64,000 nt of DNA, taken from assembly GCA_024867545.1 (NCBI GenBank), contig JANFNE010000007.1:868001-932000 (forward strand), written 5' to 3'. A program made the translations under genes and the position numbers. The notes beneath the pieces are model-generated. The model was not told the origin of the DNA and ran no database searches. It saw only the letters and a program-made list of their open reading frames with translations. Below, in pieces: positions 28,395 through 37,554 of this stretch. Positions within the stretch are counted from its first letter, which is position 1, and each line of letters opens with the position of its first letter. The stretch is from Phytopythium helicoides. Taxonomy: Eukaryota; Oomycota; Peronosporomycetes; Pythiales; Pythiaceae.

Positions 28395-31285
28395 CTACAG
28401 CTCCATGTGCAGATGACATACTTGTGATCCCATTTGCCCAGCCCATGACACACTCTGGAGCTCAATCGTCGCGACAACTGATGGTGTTGAAGAGGCCATA
28501 TCTGAGGCTCCTTCGCCCTCTGGTAGTGCTATCGGGCATCGGTCGACCCAAATGACCCGGTCAAAGCTTTTGCCCAGATATTCTCGTTGCTGGGTCTCCT
28601 CGTCCTTACGGAGATACACCAACACGTATCGCACAGGTTCTCCATCCGTAGACAGCTCCCACTCGACTCCGAACGCAATGCTGCTGGCGTTATCACTCAC
28701 TCGTGTCACGGACGTAACACGGGGATTGATGCACATCTGTGGCTCATCCCGAGCACTTCGAGGGACAGGGCGAGGTACGCCGGGTTCGCATCCGACCACG
28801 CACACTTCTCCAATGTAGCCTTCGAAGTCAATCGGCTGTCCTTGCTTGCGCGCAGCACTTGATGATGTGCACAGAACTCCAATCTCGACAATGTGTTTGT
28901 CGTCCCAGAGCTGTCCGCCAAGGCGGTATGACTTTCTCACCCATCCCGCGGGTGTCGGCCCCTCGAAGCGTTCACTTGAGACTGGTGCGAGAAAATGCCG
29001 TCCTGGTAGAGATCCCGATACAGTTGACAGACCAGAGTCAGTTGCAGCCCTCGATCGGTCTTCTTTGTCTTCCACTCCTGATCCTAATATGATCTGGTGC
29101 GTTGCGTGGTCGATTCCTGGGCACACCTTTAGCACGAGCAGGGATGTCGAGGTGTCACTCGAAGAGCTTGCGTAGCTGATCTCCATAATACGTCTTGGAG
29201 TGAAGACAATGTCAACGTAGAACAGCGTGAAATACTTCTTCTCGTGTCCAGTGAGCTTGCCCTGCGTAAATATTTGAGTTAAACTCGTGGTGAGAATTCT
29301 AGGATCGTCGAGCGCATGGATAACGTGACCCTTACCGTAACGTGGATGCAAGATCCTCCCTGGAAAGCACACTTGTCTCCAATGGTAGCAGTCAAGTTGC
29401 CAGCGGTGGTTGCCAGTTCAGCCCCACGATGTAGCTCACTAACAGGTTGGACGTCCATTTCGTTCAGATTGAACCAGTCGCCACTCGAAACTTGAAACCA
29501 TTGACCCAGACCCCGTGGCCGTGTCCAGAGTTGAAGGCGCTGTAGAAGCAGTTCACGCCTCCTAGTGAATTGAAGCACGGGCTGCGCAGCTTCCAGCTCC
29601 CACGCATCCGCTGCCAAAATTCATCCTAATACATGCGAGTCAGTTAAAACAGCAAGCACAACATCTTCCTGCTATCGTTTGTACCTCGGCGACAGCAAAC
29701 GGTAGCTGTGCTTCGTGCTGATAGCACTCAAATGTCCACCCTGGAGCAAAAACTGCTACAGAGACGCCACAATTCCACGCCAGTCGCAGTGACTTGTAGC
29801 TCTCTAGCTTGCCTCCATCCAGGGTGCCGTGGCGACCAAAGACGTCAACTCCCATGTATATGTCGTACCGACGATCAAGGTTAAATGCGGCCGAGAATTT
29901 GGCATCGTCTGCAGTCCAGCCATAGTCTGAAAAGAACCCATCGACACACTGGAAAAAGTCCTCACTCGATTCATCCAGGCGAACTTGGTGCTTCTTTTTC
30001 CCATCCTTGGCCAAGCACCCATACCAAATCACTTGAGCATTCGAATTGTTGATGCGTAAACCACGGCGCAGCACTCGCAAGAACGCCAAGACATTTGGGA
30101 TAAGCGCTGATGGGATCGTGTTTTCTAGGTTGATGAGCCAGCCATCAAATCCGCTGCGCCACGAGATCGCGACCAATTTAGCTGCATAACGCTAGAACAT
30201 ACACAATGAAATTAGTCCTGGTCAACGCTGCTCCAGTAGCCGAGCTCTCTTGGATCCTACCTCTGCGGATTGAATATCTGCAAACAGCTCTACGGCGAGA
30301 CGTTGGCCGGCGTCACCCTCGGTGATGAACGTTCCAAGAACTCTAGAGCCATGACGATGTCCAGCAGCAATCCACCCAACTGGTGGGATCGTGACAAGAG
30401 CGTGGCTGAAGTATACAAATGTGTCGACGAGGTCCCACTGGTAAAAGCGATACTCGTTGTAGTCGCTGGTTCCCTGCCGATTTCGACCGCACGCGACAAC
30501 ATGTTAGCTGCAAAGCTCACCCGGCACGAAAACATGCGCCGCCCAACGCAGCCGCACCTGCCGAAAGCGGTCACCGAGATACCCGCCCTTCATGTCGTGG
30601 CACACGAGCAGTTTGCTGCGCCGTGCTTGCTCTCTTGACCGGGGGGCGAGCGGGACGTGGCAGACCGCAAGCGCATCGAGTTGCACGTCCCGCAGCTCCT
30701 CCAGCGACCGCAGGGGCTGGACCTCGAGCCTGGTCTTAAGCTCCGTCTCTGCGGCACCTTGGCCAGCGACTGGAACACGTTGGTCGTCGCTGCGCACCGC
30801 GAAGCCCGGCGTCCGCTCGCTCGTCCAAGCGGACGCAGGCCCCAGTCGCCATCGGGAACGCGCCGCCGCAGCTCTCCGCTGAGCAGCATCCTTCTGACGC
30901 GCGCCGCGTCGCCCGCCAGCTCTCCGTCCAGGAAGAGAAAGGCCTGCTGCTGCTCCCCGCCGACGCCGCCCCACTGCCGCAGCTCCTCGAGCACCAGCCG
31001 CCCGCCCGCCACACGCGACAGGTCCACAACCTCCAGCGCCGCGCCGAGCGCCGCGAACAGCGCGCGGATCGGCTCGGCGCGCTCCGCGTCGGCCGCGAAC
31101 ACCACGCGCGCGCCTTTCTCTCCCGCCTGCGCGCGCACCAGCGCCCGCGCACTCGCCCGGCGGAGCTCCGCAGGCGTCGGCGCGCGCTCCGCCGGCTGCT
31201 GAGACGGGCGCCGCCACCGCAGCAGCAGCAGCGCGAGCGTTAGCAGCCCCGCGGCCAGCGCCAGCAGCGGCATCTCGGCCGCCAT
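28395..31285 (-). CDS. GH85 endo-beta-N-acetylglucosaminidase with N-terminal anchor and glutaredoxin-like domain (five exons)
   Basis: The best model is five exons on the minus strand: 31285-30558, 30473-30261, 30191-29685, 29625-29336 and 29261-28395, all GT-AG introns of 69-84 bases. GH85 enzymes cut the chitobiose core of N-glycans. Seen: LLVCHDMKGGYLGDRF, YFYQWDLVDTFVYFSHAL-like sequence, the catalytic Asn-x-Glu box GFDGWLINLEN, and GDWFNLNEMDVQP. The start region (MAAEMPLLALAAGLLTLALLLLRWRR) is a membrane anchor. It is followed by a glutaredoxin-like fold (VVFAADAERAEPIRALFAALG ... LFLDGELAGD) without the CPYC cysteines. Two single-base deletions are needed to keep frame, near 30841 in a G run and near 29480. 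The gene is therefore either decaying or mis-sequenced at these points. The fusion rests on the first correction. Confidence 0.75.
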
Positions 31286-32373
31286 GGAGGAGGATCGCGA
31301 GTGCGTCTCGACGATGCTGGAGGCACATCTCATTGGCCGAAAACCGAGGGAAATCGCACTTTCATTGGACGAAAATGGAAGATATCTACAAAAATAGGTC
31401 ACGACCGGAGGGCGAGGGCAACCTGCATGGAGCACATCCTGTTGAAGTGGTTGCGCTTCAGCCTGCCTGCCTCGACACGCTGAGGAAGATCAAGTCGATT
31501 CCGGTCAACGAGAACGCCAAAGTCGCAACGAGATCCGAACGCTGCTCCGCCGACAAGAGCGTGGGGCTCGACAAGCGCGTGGCAGAGGAAAATGGCGAGC
31601 ACCGTCCAAAACTCGTTGCAGATCGCGATGGAGACCAAGCTCCCGCGTGCTAGTCGTTGTCGCTCGTGCGGCGGCGGGAAGGGATTGTGCCCAAACACGT
31701 GCTACAAGGAGAAGACGACTCTCACCTTCCTGCAAGCCATCTTCCCAGGCTGCATGCGGACGACGCCAAGGTCAACACGAATGGACAGATCGCGCGAGGA
31801 TGCCGAGCTGGCGGTGCAGAAGCTCGACCATCACCTCTTCAAGGGTGCCACTCTACGTGTACAGAACACGAAGCCAACCCTGGTGCCAAGGCTCCGGCGA
31901 TGCTGCACACTCGGGAGGCTGCTGTTGCTGGCTGGCTGTCATCCAACGCGGGCATGCAGAGGCTGTCAGGTGGTCGAGGCCACACCCTCCTGCGTAGAGG
32001 CTTGGGTTTGGGGCTGGCCCTTGCGAAAACCCGCGAGCCGGTCTAGGGCGTTGCGACAGTCGTGGTGCCTGCCGGGCAGTGCCTGCTGATGAGATGAGGC
32101 TGTCAACCTCTGGGCGTGAACCTCTGGGCGTGAACCTCTGGCCACGTCCAGCTCATCCGCGATACACGGGGCAAAGCCGGCGCGGCAGATCTCAGCAGCT
32201 CAGCATCGCGGTGGTATGTCGCGGCCATTTACGAAACGGTCTGGCCCCGCAGGGAGCAATCTGGCGCGCAAGCCTCCCATACAAACGCCAAGTGTGTCAG
32301 GCTGCGAGCCATCACCAGTCGGTGTTGACGCCACGCCAGGCGTTGAAGTTGGTCGTAGACACCGCCAGCCCGT
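31286..32373. other. Intergenic between endoglycosidase and PDR-3, with RRM-like remains
   Basis: Around 31720-31875 the plus strand encodes FLQAIFPGCM and then, in two frames, DAKVNTNGQIAR and EDAELAVQKLDHHLFKGATL. Together these resemble the two ends of an RNA-recognition motif whose central RNP1 strand is missing. No complete gene can be drawn, so I regard this as a degraded RNA-binding-protein fragment. Confidence 0.3.
32104..32142 (+). repeat. Short tandem repeat, 15-base unit
   Basis: AACCTCTGGGCGTG occurs twice in a row, then a partial third copy, in the distal upstream region of PDR-3. Confidence 0.6.
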
Positions 32374-32393
32374 GCTCATTCGCGAATTCGCCG
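32374..32393 (+). promoter_or_regulatory. Oomycete Inr-type core promoter of PDR-3
   Basis: GCTCATTCGCGAATTCGCC, about 70-90 bases upstream of the chosen ATG. It lies inside the longer open frame that begins at 32079 and so argues against that upstream start. Confidence 0.55.
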
Positions 32394-32462
32394 CCTTCCG
32401 CTCACGTGAGGCGGCGCACAAGGCCTCCAGCTCGTCTCCAGCCGCACGGTCGCCACAAGAAG

Positions 32463-35400
32463 ATGGAGCACAACACGGAGACCACCGGAGACGAGACCAA
32501 GCTCAGCCTCGACTCGGGTAAGGCGCTCATGGCCCAAGGACCGCACGTGCTGCACGAACATGTGGCCGCCAAGTTCGAGGCAGCCATGGGACGAGCCATG
32601 CCACAGATGGAGGTGCGCTTCAGCAACCTGTCCATCAAGGCCGACGTGGTCGTGTCGGAGCAGAAGAGCGACAAGCCCGAGCTGCCGACGCTGTGGACGA
32701 CGACCAAGAAGGCCGTGCTGGGACTCAACCCGAAGGGCCACCGCGCCGAGAAGGTCGTGCTGAACAACGCGAGTGGCGTATTTAAACCCGGTACCATCAC
32801 GCTGCTGCTGGGTCAGCCCGGCTCGGGAAAGTCCTCGCTCATGAAGGTGCTGAGCGGCCGCTTCCCGCTCGAGAAGAACGTCACGATCGAGGGCGACATC
32901 ACCTACAACGGCAAGAAGCAGGACGAGATCATGGACCGCCTGCCGCAGTTCACGGCGTACGTCACGCAGCGCGACAAGCACTACGCGACGCTCACGGTCA
33001 AGGAGACGCTCGACTACGCGCACAAGTTTTGTGGCGGCGGTCTGTCCAAGCGCGGCGAGCAGCTGCTGAGCAAGGGTTCGCCGCAGGAGAACCTCGAGGC
33101 GCTCGAGACTGCTCGTGCTCTGTTCGATCACTACCCTGACGTGATCATTCAGCAGCTCGGTCTCGACAACTGCCAGGACACGATCGTCGGTAACGCCATG
33201 ATCCGCGGTGTGTCGGGTGGTGAGCGCAAGCGTGTGACGACGGGAGAGATGGAGTTCGGCATGAAGTACATGACGCTCATGGATGAGATCAGTACTGGTC
33301 TGGACAGTGCGGCGACGTACGACATCATCAAGACGCAGCGTGGTATTGCCAAGACGCTCCGCAAGACGATCGTGATTGCTCTGCTGCAGCCTGCTCCGGA
33401 GGTATTCGATCTGTTCGACGACGTGATGATTTTGAACGAGGGCGAGGTCATGTACCACGGTCCTCGTGCTGAGGCGCTGGACTACTTTGAGAGTCTGGGC
33501 TTCAAGTGTCCTGCGGACCGCGATGTGGCCGACTTCCTTCTGGATCTGGGCACGAACCAGCAGTACCAGTATCAGGCGGAGCTGCCATCGAACCTCGGTC
33601 AGTTCCCGCGTGAGCCTGCCGAGTATGCGGAGCTTTTCCGTCGCTCGGACATCCATCGCGAGATGATTGGTGCTCTGACTGCTCCGCACCACCCTGCACT
33701 GATCCAGAACGTTGGTGAGGATATGGAGCAAATGCCAGCCTTCCGTCGCACGTTCTGGGAGAACACCAAGATTTTGATGCAGCGTCAGACGACGGTCACT
33801 TTCCGCAACAAGCCGTTCATTCGTGGTCGCAGTGTCATGGTCATCGGTATGGGTCTGATCTACGGCAGCATATTCTGGCAAGTGGAGCCAACGAAGATTC
33901 AGAGTGTTGTGGGTGTATTGTTCCAGTCGATTATGTTTGTCGGTCTCGGCCAAGTCTCCCAGATCCCGACCTTCATGGATGCGCGTGATATTTTCTACAA
34001 GCAGCGTGGTGCCGGTTTCTTCCCGACATCCGCGTATGTGGTGGCGTGCTCAGTGGCTCAGATCCCAATGGCGATTACGGAGAGTTTGATCTTCGGGTCG
34101 CTTGTATACTGGCTGTGCGGTCTCGTTGCCGAGGCTGGAGCATACTTCTGCTACTTGGTCCTCCTGGTTTTAACGAACTTGGTGTTTTCGTCGTGGTTCT
34201 TCCTGCTGACTGCTGCGTCTCCAGATTTCCACTTCGCCAAGCCCTTTTCGACGTTCACGATCGTGTTCTTCATCCTGTTTGCCGGTTTCGTGATGGCAAA
34301 GAATGTGATGCCAGACTGGCTTGTGTGGGTTTATTGGATCAACCCGATTGCTTGGTGTCATCGTGCGCTGGCAGTTAACCAATATCGCTCGAGCAAGTTC
34401 GATGTGTGCGTCTACGAGGGTGTTGACTACTGCAAGACGTACGGTTTCAAGATGGGCGAGTACTACCTCGAGCAGTACGACATTCCGTCGGCGAAGGAGT
34501 GGCTGTGGGCCGGCATGCTGTACATGATCTTCGCGTACGCGCTGTTCATGCTTTTGGGCAACTTCGTCCTCGAGTACCACCGTTACGAGAGTCCCGAGCA
34601 CACGATCATCAAGAAGAAGCATGAGGAAGAGAAGAACGGATACACCCTAGCAAAGACTCCCAAGAGCGGCGGTGCTGCTTCGATGGAGCCTTCGAGCGAC
34701 ATTGTGACTGTCGACATGCCTGCTCGCGAGCAGAACTTCATCCCCGTGACCATCGCTTTCAAGGATCTGTGGTACTCTGTGCCGAAGCCGAGCAACCCGA
34801 AGGAGTCGCTCGATCTGCTCAAGGGAATCACAGGTTATGCTATGCCTGGCACGATGACGGCTCTGATGGGATCCTCGGGTGCTGGTAAGACGACTTTGAT
34901 GGACGTGATCGCGGGTCGCAAGACGGGTGGCAAGATCCAGGGTCAGATCCTGCTAAATGGCTACGAGGCGACGGACCTTGCCATTCGCCGTTGTACGGGT
35001 TACTGTGAGCAGATGGACATCCACTCGGACGCGTCGACGTTCCGCGAGGCGTTCACATTCAGTGCGTTCCTGCGTCAAGACAGCAGCATTCCGGACAGCA
35101 AGAAGTACGACTCGGTGCAGGAAGTGTTGGATCTACTGGACATGCATGACATTGCTGACCAGATCATCCGCGGCAGCTCAGTGGAGCAAATGAAGCGTCT
35201 GACGATCGGTGTGGAGCTGGCTGCGGCTCCGAGTGTTCTGTTCCTGGATGAGCCCACGAGTGGTCTGGATGCTCGCTCAGCCAAGATGATCATGGACGGT
35301 GTGCGCAAGGTGGCGAACAGCGGTCGCACGATTGTTTGCACGATCCACCAGCCGTCGTCGGATGTGTTCTTCCTGTTCGACCATCTTCTACTGCTGAAGC

Positions 35401-36599
35401 GTGGTGGCGAGACGGTGTTCTTTGGTGACCTCGGTCCGAAGTGCCACAAGCTGGTGGACTACTTCGAGTCGCTGCCGGACGTCACTCCTCTCCCTGACCA
35501 CTACAACCCTGCGACGTGGATGCTGGAGGTGATCGGTGCCGGTGTGGGCAATGCGAACGCGAACCGTGACTTTGTGCAATACTTCAAGGACAGCGAGCAG
35601 AAGCGGTCTCTTGACGAGGTGATGTCGAAGGAGGGTGTGTCTCGTCCGTCCCCCGACTTCCCGGCGATGGTGTTCTCGAAGAAGCGTGCGGCGAGCTCTG
35701 TGACGCAGTTCAAGTTCCTTCTGCAGCGCTTCATGCTCATGTACTGGCGTACGCCGACGTACAATCTGACGCGTATTATGATCGGTCTGCTGCTGGCGCT
35801 CACATTCGGCATCACATACGCACAGGTGTCATACACAAGCTACCAGGGGATCAATGGTGGTGTGGGCATGGTATACATGACGACCCTGTTCAACGGTGTG
35901 ATCTCGTTCAACGGTGTGTTGCCGATCGCTTCTGGTGAGCGTGGTGCCTACTACCGTGAGCGTGCATCGCAGACGTACAATGCGCTGTGGTACTTTGTTG
36001 GTTCGACGATCGCGGAGATCCCGTACGTGTTCTTCTCGGGTCTGCTCTTCACAGTCATCTTTTATCCGTTCGTGGGCTTCGAGGGTTTTGCGGAGGGTGT
36101 TTTCTACTGGGTGAACGTGTCGCTGCTGGTGCTCATGCAGACGTACATGGGTCAGCTGTTCATCTACGCGTTGCCGAGTGTCGAGGTGTCTGCGATTCTG
36201 GGTGTGCTCATCAACACGATCCTGTTCGCGTTCATGGGTTTCAACCCGACTGCCTCGGCTATCCCGGAAGGTTACAAGTGGCTGTACACGATCACACCGC
36301 AGCGATACTCGATGTCGATCCTGACGTCGCTGGTGTTTGGCAACTGTCCGGGTGGTGCTCCCGAGTGGGATGAGACCACGCAGCAGTTCCTGAACGTGGG
36401 CTCGCAGGTGGGCTGCCAGCCGCTGACTGAGCTGCCGGCGACCATGGGTCATATGACGGTGCAGTCGTACATCGAGACGGTCTTCAACATGAAGCGCGAC
36501 AACATGTGGGCCGACTTTGGCTACGTGTTCGTCTTCATCGTGGTGTTCCGTGTGCTGGCGCTGCTTTCGCTGCGCTACCTCAACTTCCAGAAGAGATAA
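32463..36599 (+). CDS. PDR-3: full-size ABCG/PDR transporter (lineage A)
   Basis: From the ATG at 32463 (MEHNTETTGDETKLSLDSGK) the protein has 1378 residues and is intact. The open frame extends to 32079, but that extension has no homology to the paralogues and spans the Inr-like promoter. Motifs are those of PDR-1 shifted by about six residues: Walker A GQPGSGKSS, signature VSGGERK, H-loop LLQPAPE, second Walker A GSSGAGKTT, and degenerate second signature. TMD1 differs locally from the other lineage-A proteins (IFWQVEPTKIQSVVGVLFQS; SLVYWLCGL; CHRALAVNQYRSS), while flanking parts are nearly identical to PDR-4. This mosaic could alter substrate choice. Downstream, 36600-37108 is a copy of the region after PDR-4. 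Confidence 0.96.
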   Translation: MEHNTETTGDETKLSLDSGKALMAQGPHVLHEHVAAKFEAAMGRAMPQMEVRFSNLSIKADVVVSEQKSDKPELPTLWTTTKKAVLGLNPKGHRAEKVVLNNASGVFKPGTITLLLGQPGSGKSSLMKVLSGRFPLEKNVTIEGDITYNGKKQDEIMDRLPQFTAYVTQRDKHYATLTVKETLDYAHKFCGGGLSKRGEQLLSKGSPQENLEALETARALFDHYPDVIIQQLGLDNCQDTIVGNAMIRGVSGGERKRVTTGEMEFGMKYMTLMDEISTGLDSAATYDIIKTQRGIAKTLRKTIVIALLQPAPEVFDLFDDVMILNEGEVMYHGPRAEALDYFESLGFKCPADRDVADFLLDLGTNQQYQYQAELPSNLGQFPREPAEYAELFRRSDIHREMIGALTAPHHPALIQNVGEDMEQMPAFRRTFWENTKILMQRQTTVTFRNKPFIRGRSVMVIGMGLIYGSIFWQVEPTKIQSVVGVLFQSIMFVGLGQVSQIPTFMDARDIFYKQRGAGFFPTSAYVVACSVAQIPMAITESLIFGSLVYWLCGLVAEAGAYFCYLVLLVLTNLVFSSWFFLLTAASPDFHFAKPFSTFTIVFFILFAGFVMAKNVMPDWLVWVYWINPIAWCHRALAVNQYRSSKFDVCVYEGVDYCKTYGFKMGEYYLEQYDIPSAKEWLWAGMLYMIFAYALFMLLGNFVLEYHRYESPEHTIIKKKHEEEKNGYTLAKTPKSGGAASMEPSSDIVTVDMPAREQNFIPVTIAFKDLWYSVPKPSNPKESLDLLKGITGYAMPGTMTALMGSSGAGKTTLMDVIAGRKTGGKIQGQILLNGYEATDLAIRRCTGYCEQMDIHSDASTFREAFTFSAFLRQDSSIPDSKKYDSVQEVLDLLDMHDIADQIIRGSSVEQMKRLTIGVELAAAPSVLFLDEPTSGLDARSAKMIMDGVRKVANSGRTIVCTIHQPSSDVFFLFDHLLLLKRGGETVFFGDLGPKCHKLVDYFESLPDVTPLPDHYNPATWMLEVIGAGVGNANANRDFVQYFKDSEQKRSLDEVMSKEGVSRPSPDFPAMVFSKKRAASSVTQFKFLLQRFMLMYWRTPTYNLTRIMIGLLLALTFGITYAQVSYTSYQGINGGVGMVYMTTLFNGVISFNGVLPIASGERGAYYRERASQTYNALWYFVGSTIAEIPYVFFSGLLFTVIFYPFVGFEGFAEGVFYWVNVSLLVLMQTYMGQLFIYALPSVEVSAILGVLINTILFAFMGFNPTASAIPEGYKWLYTITPQRYSMSILTSLVFGNCPGGAPEWDETTQQFLNVGSQVGCQPLTELPATMGHMTVQSYIETVFNMKRDNMWADFGYVFVFIVVFRVLALLSLRYLNFQKR

Positions 36600-36961
36600 G
36601 TTAAAGGGTTGGTAGACTAAAGAAGAAGAAGATGGTGATGCTAGTGCTGCATCATAGAGTGGAGCACATGGTCGTAATAGCTAGGATTTTGTTAACGAAT
36701 GATCTTGCACTCTCTCCTTATTCGATGGTTTTGCTTCAGACTTGTCCGACTTGTGTGATCTCGCTGTCGTTGGATCTTTTGTGATGGGATGATGTAGAAG
36801 TGCTGTTGGTCGTGGCTAACGATAATAGGCGATGGGCGAACAAGTGTGAAGGAGCTGAAGTTGGTCTCATTCTTCGCGTGGCATTTTACTGATCGAAGGT
36901 CCGACTGAGAGTCAGTCAGTCAATATATTGGTAGATACACAAACAAGCAAAATGCACGGAT
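36600..36961. repeat. Tail-to-tail spacer, duplicated at 41685-42032
   Basis: The sequence between PDR-3 and the B-stub matches that between PDR-4 and PDR-5 in order and orientation (for example GTTAACG-ATGATCTTGCA and CGAAGGTCCGACTGAGAGTC). It shows that an A-B gene pair was duplicated as a unit. Confidence 0.85.
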
Positions 36962-37108
36962 CTATCTCTTCTGGTGGTTGATGAAGCGCAGCGCCAGTAG
37001 CGCCAGCACACGGAAGATGACGATGCACAGAACCGTGACGCCAAAGTCGCGTGCAATGTGGTCGTGGCTGAAGCCGAACACCTCCTGCGTGTACTCCTTG
37101 ATTGTGAC
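36962..37108 (-). pseudogene. 3' stub of a lineage-B PDR gene
   Basis: The reverse strand encodes the last 48 or so residues of a PDR-5-type protein (VTIKEYTQEVFGF ... ALRFINHQKR) with its normal stop. Upstream of about 37108 the match to PDR-5 ends abruptly. The rest of the gene, about 4 kb, is absent, and what follows is the promoter region of PDR-4. This is the remnant of a deleted transporter. Confidence 0.9.
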
Positions 37109-37470
37109 CTGGTACAGTACTACCTTTCCGTCCCATCGCGAGTCACCCCGCCGATCAGACTGCCGGGTGGCCCAGTCAAATGGGCCACAGGCGTTCACGA
37201 CGTCGCGCAATTGGGCGCTCGCCATGCGGTTGCGTCACCATCCGGGATCCTGAGTGGCCTGCGACCGCCACTGTCCGCCCGGTGGGCGAGCAATCCCGCG
37301 CGCAATCGGCGACGTGTCGCTCGTGGCGTCGCATACAAACCGCCAGTCGCCGCCGGAGGGCGCAATCGGATTGCTCGCCCTTGCGAGTCACCCCCGGACG
37401 TTGACGCGAGCGGGCCGCGTACGTAATTGAGCTGTTGGGCCAGTCACCTCCAGAACGGCCGAGGCCTCCA
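37109..37470. other. Upstream region of PDR-4
   Basis: GC-rich sequence with no coding signal, placed where the missing body of the B-type gene would have been. Confidence 0.5.
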
Positions 37471-37490
37471 CTCATTCCCCAATTTCCCAC
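37471..37490 (+). promoter_or_regulatory. Oomycete Inr/FPR-type core promoter of PDR-4
   Basis: CTCATTCCCCAATTTCCCAC, about 65-85 bases upstream of the ATG at 37555. It closely matches initiator plus flanking element and shows that the open frame from 37435 is not the real start. Confidence 0.65.
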
Positions 37491-37554
37491 GCTTCGCCCG
37501 CGTGGTGGCATTCAGAGCACCCGCCCAGCCCTTCGCCACCACCAGAAGGAGAGC

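Noticed and set aside
33149..33451. Recurrent 100-codon ORF opposite the NBD1 region in nearly every PDR gene
   Set aside because: It is the antisense shadow of the conserved NBD1 coding sequence. Its repetition only follows from the gene copies.
32376..33953. 525-codon minus-strand ORF within PDR-3
   Set aside because: An antisense frame of a GC-rich, strongly conserved gene. It is Arg/His/Leu-rich without domains and is broken in paralogues.
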